Source of the DNA: Planctomycetota bacterium
GTDB lineage: Bacteria; Planctomycetota; Phycisphaerae; WQYP01
Reading direction: 5' to 3'
Length of the DNA: 35,427 nt
NCBI GenBank assembly: GCA_021831565.1
Contig: JAKBMM010000032.1
Coordinates: 1 to 35,427 of the forward strand
Shown here: one piece after another, positions 24,480 through 34,100 of the stretch
Layout of the letters: each line of letters starts with the position of its first letter
How positions within the stretch are numbered: position 1 is the stretch's first letter
Position numbers and translations under genes: made by a program
The notes under the pieces: model-generated
What the model saw: only the letters and a program-made list of their open reading frames with translations
Database searches by the model: none
What the model was told of the DNA's origin: nothing

Positions 24480-25658
24480 ATGTCAACTTTGAATCCACTC
24501 GATCCGTTTGCGGCGGGCGCCGCAAAGGGGCGACTGGGACGTAAGACGTCAAAAAAAGTCGGAAAAATTCCCGCCGTTTCCACTCCCGCTGAAACGTTCC
24601 CGGGCGGCGTTGCCGACGATTCGCACCAAAACGTACGGCGGCTCTCGCCGGCCGCATCAGATCCGCTCACCGGGGGCGCCGCCGAACACGCGCCGGCGAA
24701 ATCTCCGGAGGAGCGGACGCCAACCATTCCGTCCGCCGCGGCGGAGGCGCGTGGCGGAATCAAATTGCCCGCCGCCGCACAAATGCGGGTCGCCCAAGAG
24801 TTGCTGGCGGGCCGGGACGTGACGCCGGTGGCGCTGGCGGTTCTACAGAACAACCTTCGCTGGCCCGGCGCGTTGCGGGTGGAACCGCACCTTATGGAGG
24901 ATAGCCCCCAGGCGACGACGCCCGGCGATGCCGCGGTTGCGCCGCTTCATTTTGGTTCTGAAAATTTCGGTTCGCTGGTTCTGGAGGGGGGGGCGAAAAG
25001 TCCCCGCGTCGCCGAGCAATTGAACCATTCCGCGGCGTGGCTGGCCTCCTTGCTGGCCGTGGCGCGGCAGCACCAGACCCTGCGCCGCCAGGCGGATACC
25101 GACGAACTCTCCGGCGCCTACAACCGCCGCTATTTCCTGGAAATGGTTCCCCGCCTTCTGGAGCGGGCGCGCCAGGAACGATTCTGCGTGACGATATTGC
25201 TCTTTGATATCGACGATTTCAAGCAGTACAATGATCAGTTCGGCCACGCCGCCGGCGATGCCATTATCCGTGAGGTCATCGGTCTTCTGCGGCGCTGCAC
25301 GCGCAGCCGCGATTTGGTCGCGCGGATCGGCGGCGACGAATTCGCCGTCGTGTTCTGGGATGAGGGAGCGGTCCGCCAACCCGACAGCCAGCATCCCCGG
25401 AGCGTTCTGAGCATCGCCCATCGGTTTCGTAAAGCCGTTGCCGAACACCCCTGGAATACCGAGGGCGGACCGATCGCCGGCCGGCTGAGCATCAGCGGCG
25501 GCCTGGCGACGTTTCCCTGGGACGCCCGGGATCTCCCCGAGCTGATGGCCGTTGCCGATGGCGAACTGCTGCGGGCCAAGTCTCTGGGCAAAAATGCGAT
25601 TGTGCTGGCCGGCCCCGGCGCGGCGCCGGCGAATTCCGTTCCGAACAATCATGCCTAA
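24480..25658 (+). CDS. Diguanylate cyclase (GGDEF domain), 392 aa
   Basis: Makes cyclic di-GMP from two GTP. Residues 1-100 are Pro/Ala-rich and disordered. Residues about 100-195 are an uncharacterised, possibly GAF-like sensory part (PLHFGSENFGSLVLEGG). A short helix leads to the GGDEF domain from about 207: TDELSGAYNRRYFLEMVPRL, FDIDDFKQYND, and GGDEF at 284-288. RSRD at 275-278, five residues before GGDEF, is the I-site for product inhibition. No membrane segment is seen, so it is cytoplasmic. gagagagg lies just before the ATG. It precedes the pilus/secretin cluster on the same strand, suggesting c-di-GMP control of that machine. Confidence 0.9.
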   Translation: MSTLNPLDPFAAGAAKGRLGRKTSKKVGKIPAVSTPAETFPGGVADDSHQNVRRLSPAASDPLTGGAAEHAPAKSPEERTPTIPSAAAEARGGIKLPAAAQMRVAQELLAGRDVTPVALAVLQNNLRWPGALRVEPHLMEDSPQATTPGDAAVAPLHFGSENFGSLVLEGGAKSPRVAEQLNHSAAWLASLLAVARQHQTLRRQADTDELSGAYNRRYFLEMVPRLLERARQERFCVTILLFDIDDFKQYNDQFGHAAGDAIIREVIGLLRRCTRSRDLVARIGGDEFAVVFWDEGAVRQPDSQHPRSVLSIAHRFRKAVAEHPWNTEGGPIAGRLSISGGLATFPWDARDLPELMAVADGELLRAKSLGKNAIVLAGPGAAPANSVPNNHA

Positions 25659-25754
25659 GAGCGTAGGGGAGATGATATCGGGCCTTCCGCCATCTTCTCG
25701 CCGGCGCTCCAACCCGAACATTGCACCGCCGCGCGGCGGGAATCGCCGCAGTTG

Positions 25755-25784
25755 TTGACACGAATCGCAATTCATTGATATATG
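25755..25784 (+). promoter_or_regulatory. Candidate promoter upstream of the pilM-like gene
   Basis: TTGACA (25755-25760), 18-base spacer, TATATG (25779-25784). It is followed by a direct repeat of attcattgatat (25770-25781 and 25786-25797), a possible operator. It lies about 100 bases upstream of the gene start. Confidence 0.45.
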
Positions 25785-25837
25785 ATTCATTGATATCATG
25801 ATGGCCGTTTTTCCGCCGGCGCCGCCGCGGGGGAGGC

Positions 25838-25868
25838 TTGACGCGGGATACGTTCCCGAGTTTATAAT
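25838..25868 (+). promoter_or_regulatory. Second candidate promoter of the pilM-like gene
   Basis: TTGACG (25838-25843) and a perfect TATAAT (25863-25868) with a 19-base spacer that contains the inverted repeat cggga-N5-tcccg (25844-25858). A spacer of 19 is long for sigma70. With such a dyad inside, it resembles MerR-type regulated promoters. The start would be about 15 bases before the ATG. Confidence 0.45.
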
Positions 25869-25889
25869 GAAATAATTGTCGGAGGTCTT

Positions 25890-27896
25890 ATGCCGCGTTT
25901 GCAGACAGCCTGGGGTATCGACGTGGGGACCACCGCGCTCAAAGCGATGAAAATACGCCGCGATGGCGAGAAAATCTATCTGGAAGCGATGGAAGTGATT
26001 GAGCATAGCCGCTTTCTGAGCGAAGCGGACGCGGATCGCAAGGAGATCGTTCGCGAAAGTCTGGCTAAATTTCTGGAGCGCCATCCGCTGCGCGGCGAAC
26101 GGGTCTTCATCGGGGCGGCGGGATCGACCAGTTTCGCCCGCTTTGTCAAACTGCCCCCGGTCGAGCCGCGGAAAATACCCGAAATTGTCCGCTTTGAGGC
26201 CATGCAGCAGATTCCCTTTCCGCTGGACCAGGTGATCTGGGATTTTCATAAGTTCCAGAGCGCGGAAAGTCCGGAAGTGGAAGTCGGGATTTTCGCCATC
26301 AAGACGGACCTGGTCTCGCAGATACTGGCCGATTTCCGCAATCTGGGCATTACCGTGCACGGCGTGCAGATCGCCCCCCTGGCCGTTTACAACGCCCTGG
26401 CGTACGAAGGCGTCGGCCGCGACAAGGGGACCATCGTCATCGACGTCGGCGCCGATCATACGGACCTGATCATCATCGATCAGGGGCGGCTGTGGCTGCG
26501 CAACATCAACCTGGGTGGCAACAGTTTCACCGAATCGCTGGCCCGGAGTTTTCGCTTCCCCTTCCCGAAGGCCGAAACACTCAAGAAAAATGCCGCCACC
26601 AGCAAATGGGCGCGCCAGATATTCCAGGCCATGCGGCCCACCTTCGCCGAGCTGGTCGCGGAAATGCAGCGTTCCGTCGGCTACTACAATGGTTCGCACC
26701 GCGACAGCCGGCTCGAACGGATCCTGGGGCTGGGCAACCCTTTTCGCCTGGCTATATTACAAAAATATATTCACCAGTATATGACAATAGATACCCGGCG
26801 TCTCGAGGGGTTCAACCGCCTGGAGTCCCTGGACACCCGGCTCACGGCCGGTCTGGGCGACCGGGTCCTGGGTCTGACGACGGCTTACGGCCTGGCCCTG
26901 CAGGCGCTGGGGATGGCGAGCATCAACTCCAACCTTCTGCCGGTGAGCGTCGCCCGGGAAACGCTCTGGCGGAGAAAGTATCCGTGGTTCGCCGCCACGG
27001 CGGCGGCGTTTGTCGTCGGCGCCGCCGTGGCGGGCGCCAGGTGCTGGATGGATTCCGCGGCGTTCCACGCCGCGCTGCGCCGCAGCGGGATAAGCAACCT
27101 GAGCGCGCAACTCAACGAGGCCGCGCAGTGGCGCGATGAGTATAACTCTCTGAACAACACCTATCGCCGGAGCCTGCGCAAGGCGCAGTTTTACCTGGCG
27201 CTCAACAAGAGCCGGAACGTCTGGCCGGCCATCCTGCAAACCTTTTATGCCGCGCTGCCCCAGGCCTCCCGGCGGGCCGCCGGGCGGGGACCTGATTGGA
27301 AAATCGTCATCCAGAGCATGCGGAGTGTTTACGCATCCAACCTGACGGCGGCGAATCCGAACCAACCCGCGGCGCCCGGGGCGCCACCCCTGAACGGCGC
27401 CCCGGCAAGCGCTCCGCCCGCCGGAGAAGGATTCCGAGTGTTCGTCACCGGTTACACCCCGTGGAAACATCCGTTGCGAATCATTGAGCATTTTCGCGAT
27501 GCGCTCAAACGGACCGCCCCGCTTAAATCAAACAAACCTTTTTACATTGTGATTCCACCGAATTCACTGGCGTATATGAGAATCGCCCAGATGCGGGGTC
27601 ATCGCTCCGCCGGAAAATCCGACGTCGGCTTTGTGGCCTGGGGATCGCATCCCGGGCCATTCGCCAAAGTTTTCATGCCTGATTTTCTTCCCCCTCGCCT
27701 GAGGCGCCCATACCGGGCGACGGGCGAATCGAATTTCAATTCCGGACGGTCCGGCGCCGGATCCTTTGGCCGGGGTACGGGCGGCGGGTTGAAAAACATG
27801 ATCATTGATCCGAACAGCGGAAAATCGCTCAAGAACGCCACCGCCTTCCGGCTGACTTTTCTGATATACCTCCGGAAGGAAACGGTGCGGCGGTAA
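25890..27896 (+). CDS. pilM: PilM-PilN-like fusion protein of a type IV pilus/T2SS-like system
   Basis: Protein of 668 residues. Residues 1-360 are PilM (actin-like ATP-binding fold): WGIDVGTTALKAMKI at the start, FVKLPPVEPRKIPEIVRFEA, VGIFAIKTDLV, TIVIDVGADHTDLIIID and RLEGFNRLE. One transmembrane segment (about 364-386) follows. The remainder looks like the periplasmic coiled-coil and ferredoxin-like part of PilN (ISNLSAQLNEAAQWRDEYN). In Proteobacteria PilM and PilN are separate and bind each other; here they are one chain. The C-terminal 180 residues are extended, Gly/Pro-rich and uncharacterised. ggagg precedes the ATG by 5 bases. It is first in a run with the PilO-like, third-membrane and secretin genes. 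Confidence 0.85.
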   Translation: MPRLQTAWGIDVGTTALKAMKIRRDGEKIYLEAMEVIEHSRFLSEADADRKEIVRESLAKFLERHPLRGERVFIGAAGSTSFARFVKLPPVEPRKIPEIVRFEAMQQIPFPLDQVIWDFHKFQSAESPEVEVGIFAIKTDLVSQILADFRNLGITVHGVQIAPLAVYNALAYEGVGRDKGTIVIDVGADHTDLIIIDQGRLWLRNINLGGNSFTESLARSFRFPFPKAETLKKNAATSKWARQIFQAMRPTFAELVAEMQRSVGYYNGSHRDSRLERILGLGNPFRLAILQKYIHQYMTIDTRRLEGFNRLESLDTRLTAGLGDRVLGLTTAYGLALQALGMASINSNLLPVSVARETLWRRKYPWFAATAAAFVVGAAVAGARCWMDSAAFHAALRRSGISNLSAQLNEAAQWRDEYNSLNNTYRRSLRKAQFYLALNKSRNVWPAILQTFYAALPQASRRAAGRGPDWKIVIQSMRSVYASNLTAANPNQPAAPGAPPLNGAPASAPPAGEGFRVFVTGYTPWKHPLRIIEHFRDALKRTAPLKSNKPFYIVIPPNSLAYMRIAQMRGHRSAGKSDVGFVAWGSHPGPFAKVFMPDFLPPRLRRPYRATGESNFNSGRSGAGSFGRGTGGGLKNMIIDPNSGKSLKNATAFRLTFLIYLRKETVRR

Positions 27897-27902
27897 GCCC
27901 CC

Positions 27903-27924
27903 CCCGCCAGAGCGCTCTGGCGGG
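27903..27924. repeat. Perfect 22-bp palindrome between pilM-like and pilO-like genes
   Basis: cccgccagagc followed directly by its exact reverse complement gctctggcggg, with no loop. It starts 7 bases after the pilM-like stop. As RNA it would make a stable hairpin and could set processing or relative expression of the genes; as DNA it could be a REP or protein site. Confidence 0.65.
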
Positions 27925-27946
27925 ACAGGGCCGGTTGGAGATGTGG

Positions 27947-29365
27947 ATGAAGTTTCTCAAGGCCAATCTGATTTTGCTTATCTGCGGCGCGGCGGTGTTG
28001 CTGGCGGTGGTGGCGCTATACTATCCGATCGGCGCCCAAGCCCGGCGTTTGCGGCAGCAAATGAAATCCCAACTGAGCCTGGCGGAACGGGCCGCGAGTC
28101 TCGAAAAAACCCCGATTCATATTCTCGGCGAAAAACCGTTCGTCGGTCCGGTGACGCCGGCGATCATCAAGGTCAAGAAGGAAGTTCAGCGACGCATAGA
28201 GGCCCAGGCCAAACGCCTTCGCCGGATGGTGGAACGGTTTAACGCCGCGGGCCGGGTTAAGTTGCCATCATCGCCCAAAGGCAAGGTGATTCCCCTGCTT
28301 GCCGGGGTTCCCCAACCCCATCTGTTGCCGCGCCCGTCGCGGAGTTATTACGTTCGTGGTAATTTCCGGCGGGCGTACCGGCGACTTTTCGTGAATAACC
28401 CCCGCGATCGCCGCGCCTGGCTCACGCAACTGCGCGCCGGCGCGCCGCCGACACCCAAGCGGATCAGCCGCATCCTGCGGGAGAAACTGCGAAGACGGGC
28501 GCGTCTGATGCCGCGGAATACCACGGGCAGCATCCATGCCTCCCGGCACGCGGGTCGCCACAAAAGGCGGTTGCTTGGCGACCTGACACGACAAATGGTT
28601 TTTCATGCCGCCGCGACGTGCCGCATCTACGCCGACCCCGCCAGTTTTCAGGAACGCCAATTCGTGCAAAGCTCCACTCCGCCCACCGCGGATCAAATTT
28701 ATGAAGCTTTTGTCGATACCTGGCTCCAGGGAGATGTGGTCAAGGCGATTGCCGCGCTCAACAAGGGCAGCGCCAATGTGGGTCAGTCGCCGGTCAAGCG
28801 GCTCCTTCACATCACGGTTGGCGCCGCGGCGGCCACGGCGACGGGCGCGACGCCAGCGAGTCGATTCGCACGGCCGGTTTTGGTTGGCGATGGCGGGTTG
28901 TTTATCCGTGGTTCGACCGGCGCCACCCCCGCGGCGATGTCGGCGGGTATGCCGGGCGCCGGTTCGGCCCCCGGCCGCTTCGGCGTATATGCCCCCCCAT
29001 CATCCGCGTATTCGCCTTCTCCCGGCGTTTCCGCCGCCGGCGGCGCCATTCTCACCGGCCACCTGACCAACCCGCGCTACCAGGTCACCTTGATGAACAT
29101 CAGCCTGGTGATTGAGCCCTGGCAGATCAATCACTTCATCGACCAGCTTTACCGCCTCAATAACGGCTACACCGTTCTTCAGATACAGATGCGCACGGTC
29201 GATCCCATCGATGCTTTGACCAGTGGCTACGTGTATGGAAAAGTTCCCGTGGTCCGCGCGGATATACTGGTCGAGGCGATTTTTTTCACGAGTTGGAACG
29301 GGAAAGTCATGCCGGCGGATTACTGCGCCAGGTGCGGGGTGCCCCCACCATCGCCGGCGCCATAG
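27947..29365 (+). CDS. PilO-like membrane-anchored protein with a long insertion, 472 aa
   Basis: ATG at 27947 (ggag 6 bases upstream) gives MKFLKANLILLICGAAVLLA, one N-terminal membrane helix with periplasmic remainder. A coiled coil (about 30-90, with RRLRQQMKSQLSLAERAASL) follows, the arrangement of PilO/GspM proteins. Residues about 100-220 are very basic and rich in Arg/Pro, and about 280-365 are Gly/Ala/Pro-rich; both are unlike classical PilO (about 200 residues). The end holds a compact beta domain, TLMNISLVIEPWQINHFIDQ, then LYRLNNGYTVLQIQMRTVDP, which could be the ferredoxin-like fold. The role is inferred from position and topology, not from motif identity. Confidence 0.6.
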   Translation: MKFLKANLILLICGAAVLLAVVALYYPIGAQARRLRQQMKSQLSLAERAASLEKTPIHILGEKPFVGPVTPAIIKVKKEVQRRIEAQAKRLRRMVERFNAAGRVKLPSSPKGKVIPLLAGVPQPHLLPRPSRSYYVRGNFRRAYRRLFVNNPRDRRAWLTQLRAGAPPTPKRISRILREKLRRRARLMPRNTTGSIHASRHAGRHKRRLLGDLTRQMVFHAAATCRIYADPASFQERQFVQSSTPPTADQIYEAFVDTWLQGDVVKAIAALNKGSANVGQSPVKRLLHITVGAAAATATGATPASRFARPVLVGDGGLFIRGSTGATPAAMSAGMPGAGSAPGRFGVYAPPSSAYSPSPGVSAAGGAILTGHLTNPRYQVTLMNISLVIEPWQINHFIDQLYRLNNGYTVLQIQMRTVDPIDALTSGYVYGKVPVVRADILVEAIFFTSWNGKVMPADYCARCGVPPPSPAP

Positions 29366-29420
29366 CGATTGCGACGGCCCGCCATGGGGCGGGCGGTATG
29401 GGAACGCGGGAATATGAATT

Positions 29421-31088
29421 ATGCAGGTTAAGAACATAACTCCGATCGAACGCCACGTGGAAAAGATTTTACTCCTCGTGGGCATTCTGTTCGCGGGTTG
29501 GTTGATCTATCGGAATTTCGCAGGGAATCCCGAGAGTGTGCCCTTGCCCGGCCAAACGCGGGTGCTTCCCGGCCAGGTGGGGCCGCGGATATCCCAGTCG
29601 GTCGGCAAACTCGAAAACCTTATCCACAACCAGGCGAATCACCGGTTCAACCCCGCGCGCCTGCCGGATTATGTCGGGCGGCTCGTGCGCGAGCAGACGG
29701 CGCCGCTCCCGGCGCCACTGGCGCTTCTTCCGCCGGTGTCGATCGGTCCCTGGAATACGCCGGTCATCAGCTCGCGGAAAGTTCATTTGCATAAACTTAT
29801 ATTTGTCGTTCCGAAAGTTCCCGCGCTGGTCGGATTGAAGGTCAAACAGAACCGCGGCGTCGCCGTCATTTCCTTAAACAAGACGCGGGACCTCGTCTGG
29901 GTGAAAGTATCCGCCCGATTTCCCATGGCGCGGTGGCGGGCGGATCTCAAGGGCGGCGCCCATCTTCCCGCGGGCCGGAGCGGTCTGCCCCCGCCGTATC
30001 GCCGCACTACATTTTTCCGTCTGCGGGCGCGGCGGGAGAAACTGCTGGCGGACGGGCGATGGGGGCGCTGGAAAAGCATTAAGGGCTTCTATGTTGAGCC
30101 GCCGCCAATGATCGATCTGGCCAATCAGAGTGCGCCGGCGATCCCGCAGGCGCTGGGAGTTCTGGATCGGCAGGTTGGCCGCATTCTCACCCCCGCCTTC
30201 TACCCCATCGAGTCCATTCATCTGCGGATCATCCGTCCGCAAACCAAACCTCATCATCCCGTACGGCCGGGTGGATTGCGCCGCGGGCGTGTTCCCGGCG
30301 GTACAGGACCCGGCTCCGTCTTCCACGCACGGCAGGCTCCGGGAAGCGTCTACCACTCCAGAGGCGCCGCGCCCCTGGCGCCGTCCAACCGGACGCCCTC
30401 GCCATTGTCCATCTACACTTCCCACGGCGGAAGCACTCGCCCGCCGGTAATATCCACACCGGCCCGCGTGACTATGGCCAGCCTCCTTTCCAAGCGATCC
30501 ATTAAGGTCTTTCTCTACGACACCAGCGCCAAGCCCGGTTCCAGCTACCGGTATGAGTTGCGCGTGCTGTTGTATAACCCGACATTCAGATTTCCTTACC
30601 GTCTGAACCATCCGGCCGCCAGGCGGCGTCCCTGGCTGGCGTCGCCCTGGAGTCTTGCGAGTCCGGTTGTGGGCGTGCGTAACAGCATGTACTTCTTCCT
30701 GGCCGGCGGAAATGCGACCCATGGCCGGGTGGAATTCCAAATTTTTAAGTGGGTGCACGGTATGTGGACCTGGGGCGATGAGACTGTTTCCGCCGGCCAG
30801 CCGATCGGCACGGTGGAGTCGGCTTCCCTGATCGACCCGAAGACCGGCAGACTGGTCTATAAGCTGGTGAATTTCAACACCGGTTACACGCTTGTCGATG
30901 CGCGCCGTAATTCCTCCGGCGCCAGCGTGACCGCGGTTGTCCGTGGTCCGCACGGCCGGTTGCTGCTGCGAAATTCCGCCTGGGACAACGCCAATCCGCA
31001 GTGGGCTAAGTTGATCAAAGCGGTGAATCAGGCCGGCTCGCCGGCGGTGTCCGCCGGGGGCGCCGGCCCGTCTCCCGCCGTCCCCTAG
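29421..31088 (+). CDS. Membrane-anchored protein in the PilP slot, 555 aa
   Basis: Unrecognised by motif. MQVKNITPIERHVEKILLLV, then GILFAGWLIY, forms an N-terminal anchor at about 15-31. The rest is extracytoplasmic. One domain (about 115-215) contains HLHKLIFVVPKVPALVGLKV and a strand-rich segment; a Pro/Ser/Arg-rich linker (about 285-355) follows; the C-terminal domain has SIKVFLYDTSAKPGSSYRYE and RVLLYNPTF, reminiscent of fibronectin-like strands. Gene order (PilM/N, PilO-like, this, secretin) places it where PilP or a GspC-like connector would be. It has no ribosome binding site of high quality (gggaat). It ends with a duplicated stop region at 31078-31099. Confidence 0.55.
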   Translation: MQVKNITPIERHVEKILLLVGILFAGWLIYRNFAGNPESVPLPGQTRVLPGQVGPRISQSVGKLENLIHNQANHRFNPARLPDYVGRLVREQTAPLPAPLALLPPVSIGPWNTPVISSRKVHLHKLIFVVPKVPALVGLKVKQNRGVAVISLNKTRDLVWVKVSARFPMARWRADLKGGAHLPAGRSGLPPPYRRTTFFRLRARREKLLADGRWGRWKSIKGFYVEPPPMIDLANQSAPAIPQALGVLDRQVGRILTPAFYPIESIHLRIIRPQTKPHHPVRPGGLRRGRVPGGTGPGSVFHARQAPGSVYHSRGAAPLAPSNRTPSPLSIYTSHGGSTRPPVISTPARVTMASLLSKRSIKVFLYDTSAKPGSSYRYELRVLLYNPTFRFPYRLNHPAARRRPWLASPWSLASPVVGVRNSMYFFLAGGNATHGRVEFQIFKWVHGMWTWGDETVSAGQPIGTVESASLIDPKTGRLVYKLVNFNTGYTLVDARRNSSGASVTAVVRGPHGRLLLRNSAWDNANPQWAKLIKAVNQAGSPAVSAGGAGPSPAVP

Positions 31089-31099
31089 CCGTCCCCTAG
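31078..31099 (+). repeat. 11-bp tandem duplication spanning the stop codon
   Basis: ccgtcccctag occurs twice back to back (31078-31088, 31089-31099). The first copy contains the stop codon of the 29421 gene. It is a recent slippage duplication that leaves the protein unchanged. Confidence 0.7.
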
Positions 31100-31114
31100 A
31101 TGACCGTTTTGCAG

Positions 31115-31143
31115 TTGCAACACGGGGATGATGGTTTTAGTAT
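31115..31143 (+). promoter_or_regulatory. Candidate internal promoter for the secretin gene
   Basis: TTGCAA (31115-31120), 17-base spacer, TAGTAT (31138-31143). The transcript would start near 31150, just ahead of the Shine-Dalgarno aggag (31157-31161) and the TTG start at 31169. This supports the downstream start, because the ATG at 31100 lies before the promoter. Confidence 0.5.
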
Positions 31144-31168
31144 ACCCTACGATATTAGGAGTAGCGTT

Positions 31169-34100
31169 TTGAACAAGCATACTCGCTCCAGAATTCTGGC
31201 TCTCGGCATCGCGGGCGCTCTGCTTGCCGGCGGGAGTCTGCCCCTGATCCCTCTGGCTATCGCCGGCGTCACAAACCAATCCGCATCCGCGGCCCTGCTG
31301 GCGCGCGGGCAGCGGCTCTACCACGAGAAACAATTCTCAACATCCAAGCAGGTGCTATTGTCCATTGACCCGGCCAAACTTTCCGCGACCGAGCGCACCA
31401 CGCTTGCAACGCTTCTCCTGCGGGTGGACGAGGCTCTCGCCGGCGCGCGGGAGAACAGCCGCATTTTCCGCAACGCCCAGACGGCGCTGCGCGACGGGCA
31501 TCTCGCCCATGCGGTGCGGCTCTATCGTTTGATCCTGGCTGATCCGAACATTCCTCCGGTATTGCGGCGCGAAGCCGACGACAATCTCGCCTTGGCCCGA
31601 GCCAAACAAAAGGCGCTGGTCCCGGCGATGGAAGCGCTTCTTCAGAAAGCCGCCGCCGCGTACAAGGCCGGCCATTTCGACCAGGCGGAGGCGGACCTGT
31701 ATACCATCCAGGTAACTGGAAGCGATTTAGGCTCCCACAATGCGCTGATCCCGCAATACCAGAATCTGATCGCTCAAAAACGCGCTGCGGCGGTGGAGGC
31801 CATAGAACAGGCCCGTCTGGAAAAAATCGCCGCCGCGCGGCGTGCGGCACAACTTGCCGCTGCGCAAAAAGCCCATGCCGCGCAGCTCGTCGCCGAGAAA
31901 AAAGCCGCGGCCCAAAAGGCGGCGCAATTCGCCGCCGCACAGCGGGCTTCTCAACTTGCCGCCGCGCAAAAAGCCCATGCCGCGCAACTCATCGCCGAGA
32001 AAAAAACCGCGGCTCAGAGAGCGGCTCAGCTCGCCGCCGCGAAGAAAGCCGCAGCTCAGAGAGCGGCTCAGCTCGCCGCCGCGAAGAAAGCCGCAGCCGA
32101 GAAACTCGCCGCCGCAAAAATTGCCGCGCACGAAAAGGCTGTGGAATCACAACTCCTGGCCGAGCAACGAACTCAGGAAATGCAGGCGGAAAAACAACGC
32201 CTGGCCCGGGCCGCCCAACTCGCCGCCGCGCAAAAAGCCGCCGCCGCCAAATTACTCGCCGCGCAGCTTGCCGCCCGTAAGCAGGCCCAGGCCGCGCAGG
32301 CGGCCGCCGCTCGCCAGAGCGAATCAGCCCGTTTAGCGGCTCAGCAGAAGGCGGAAGCGGCCGCGCTGGCCGCGCGCGAGGCGGCGGAAAAAAAGGCGGT
32401 GGCCGCAAAACCAGTCGTTTCCCCACCGCCAACACCCGTGGCCGTCGCGGCGGCGACACCTGTGCCGTCAACCCCAAGGCCCACCGTGGTTCCGGCCACC
32501 CAGGCCGCGGCGGTAACTGCGAAAACAGCCGTTTCTTCACCGCCCGCACCCGTGGCTGTCGCAGCGGCGACACCCAAGCCGCCGGCCTCCAGACCCGCCA
32601 CGGTTCCGGCTGCGCCTGCCGCGCCTGCGGCCGCGACGACTCATCCCGTGACGCTTAGTCGCGCGCAGCTCAATATACAGCGTTCCGCCGCTTTGAGCGT
32701 CCTGGCGGACAAGGCCGTTCATGCCGCTCGTTATCATCGGGCGATCGCTCTTTACAGCGACGCCCTGGCGTTGAATCCGCGCAACCAGGCCGCCTCCCTG
32801 GGGCTTAAGAACGCCCAAAAGTTCGCCGCCGGCCACGCTCCCGGCCTGCTGGCGCAAACCCTTTATAACCAAGCCATTGAGGCGCAGCGGGTGGTGGTTC
32901 TTTTCAACGACGACATGCGCTTGTCGACCCAGGCTATGGAGAAAGACGATTTCGTAACCGCTACGGATCGGGCCAATAATGCCCTGGCTTCGATTGCGGC
33001 GGCCCGGCGCCTCTTCCCTCGCTTGCAGTACAAGACCATGAAAGCCCGCGCCCGGCAACAGCTCGCCATGGTTCAGCAGCGCTCCGCGGCGGCCCAGGCC
33101 AAACAGCAGGCTCTGCGCCAGAAGGAAATCCAGCAAAGCCAGTTGCAGCTCGAACATCATCTCGCTCTGGAACGCCGGCATCAGGTCAATCAGTTGCTCG
33201 GGCAAGCCAACGAGTATCTCAAGCGAATGCAGTACGCCCAGGCTTTGGATACGCTCAACCAGGTGGTGGCGATTGCTCCGACCAATAACTCCGCCCGCTT
33301 CATGCGCCGCATGGTCAAGGATCAGATCGAGTACAACAAGTGGAATAAGTACCACAACGAACAGTCGCGTAACCTGCAGATGCAGGAAGTTGAGACCGAA
33401 CGGGCCTTGATCCCTTATCGCAATCTACTGGTTTATCCCAGCGATTGGCCCGAGCTGAGCCGCATGCGCATGGCGGAACGGCGCAGCACGCGGTCGCCGG
33501 TGAATCGGCTGATTCGGCATCGGCTGGCCGCATCGGTCCCCTCGATCATCGTCCACAACCAGCCGTTCTCAGGCGTAGTGGGGCTGCTGCGCAATGAAAC
33601 CGGCACGAATATTGTGGTCAACTGGAACGCCCTGGCCGCCGCGGGCGTCTCCAAACAGACTCCCATCAGCCTTTCGCTGCGCAACGTGCCGTTCAAGAAG
33701 GTTCTTTCCATCGTTCTCCAGCAGGCCCAGGGCGGCGGCGGATCGCGACTCGGTTACAGCATCAGCGAGGGCGTACTGACCATTTCCACGCGGGCGCAGC
33801 TTGCGCAGCAGCAGGTGGTCAAGGTTTACGATATTCATGATCTGCTGGTGCAGGCGCCAAACTTCTCCAACGCCCCTTCGTTCAACCTGCAGTCGGCCAC
33901 GCAGAACACGTCCTCTTCGGTCAGCTCCCAGGGCGGCGGCGGCGCCATGGGAGCCGCCGGCGGCGGGCTCTTCACGGGCTCGGCCAGCACCACGTCGCAG
34001 GCGGGCCAGAGCGCCAAGTTGATCAAGAGCATCACCAAGCTCATCACCAGCACCGTTGATCCGGCTTCCTGGACCGTCAATGGCGGGACCATCGGATCGA

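Noticed and set aside
24843-26699. 618-codon minus-strand frame across the GGDEF and pilM-like genes
   Set aside because: It spans two plus-strand genes with clear domains and ribosome binding sites; the composition is that of an antisense frame.
31100-31168. ATG start at 31100 for the secretin
   Set aside because: It lies before a plausible promoter and has no ribosome binding site, and the added residues are not signal-like; TTG at 31169 has aggag at good spacing and opens the signal peptide.
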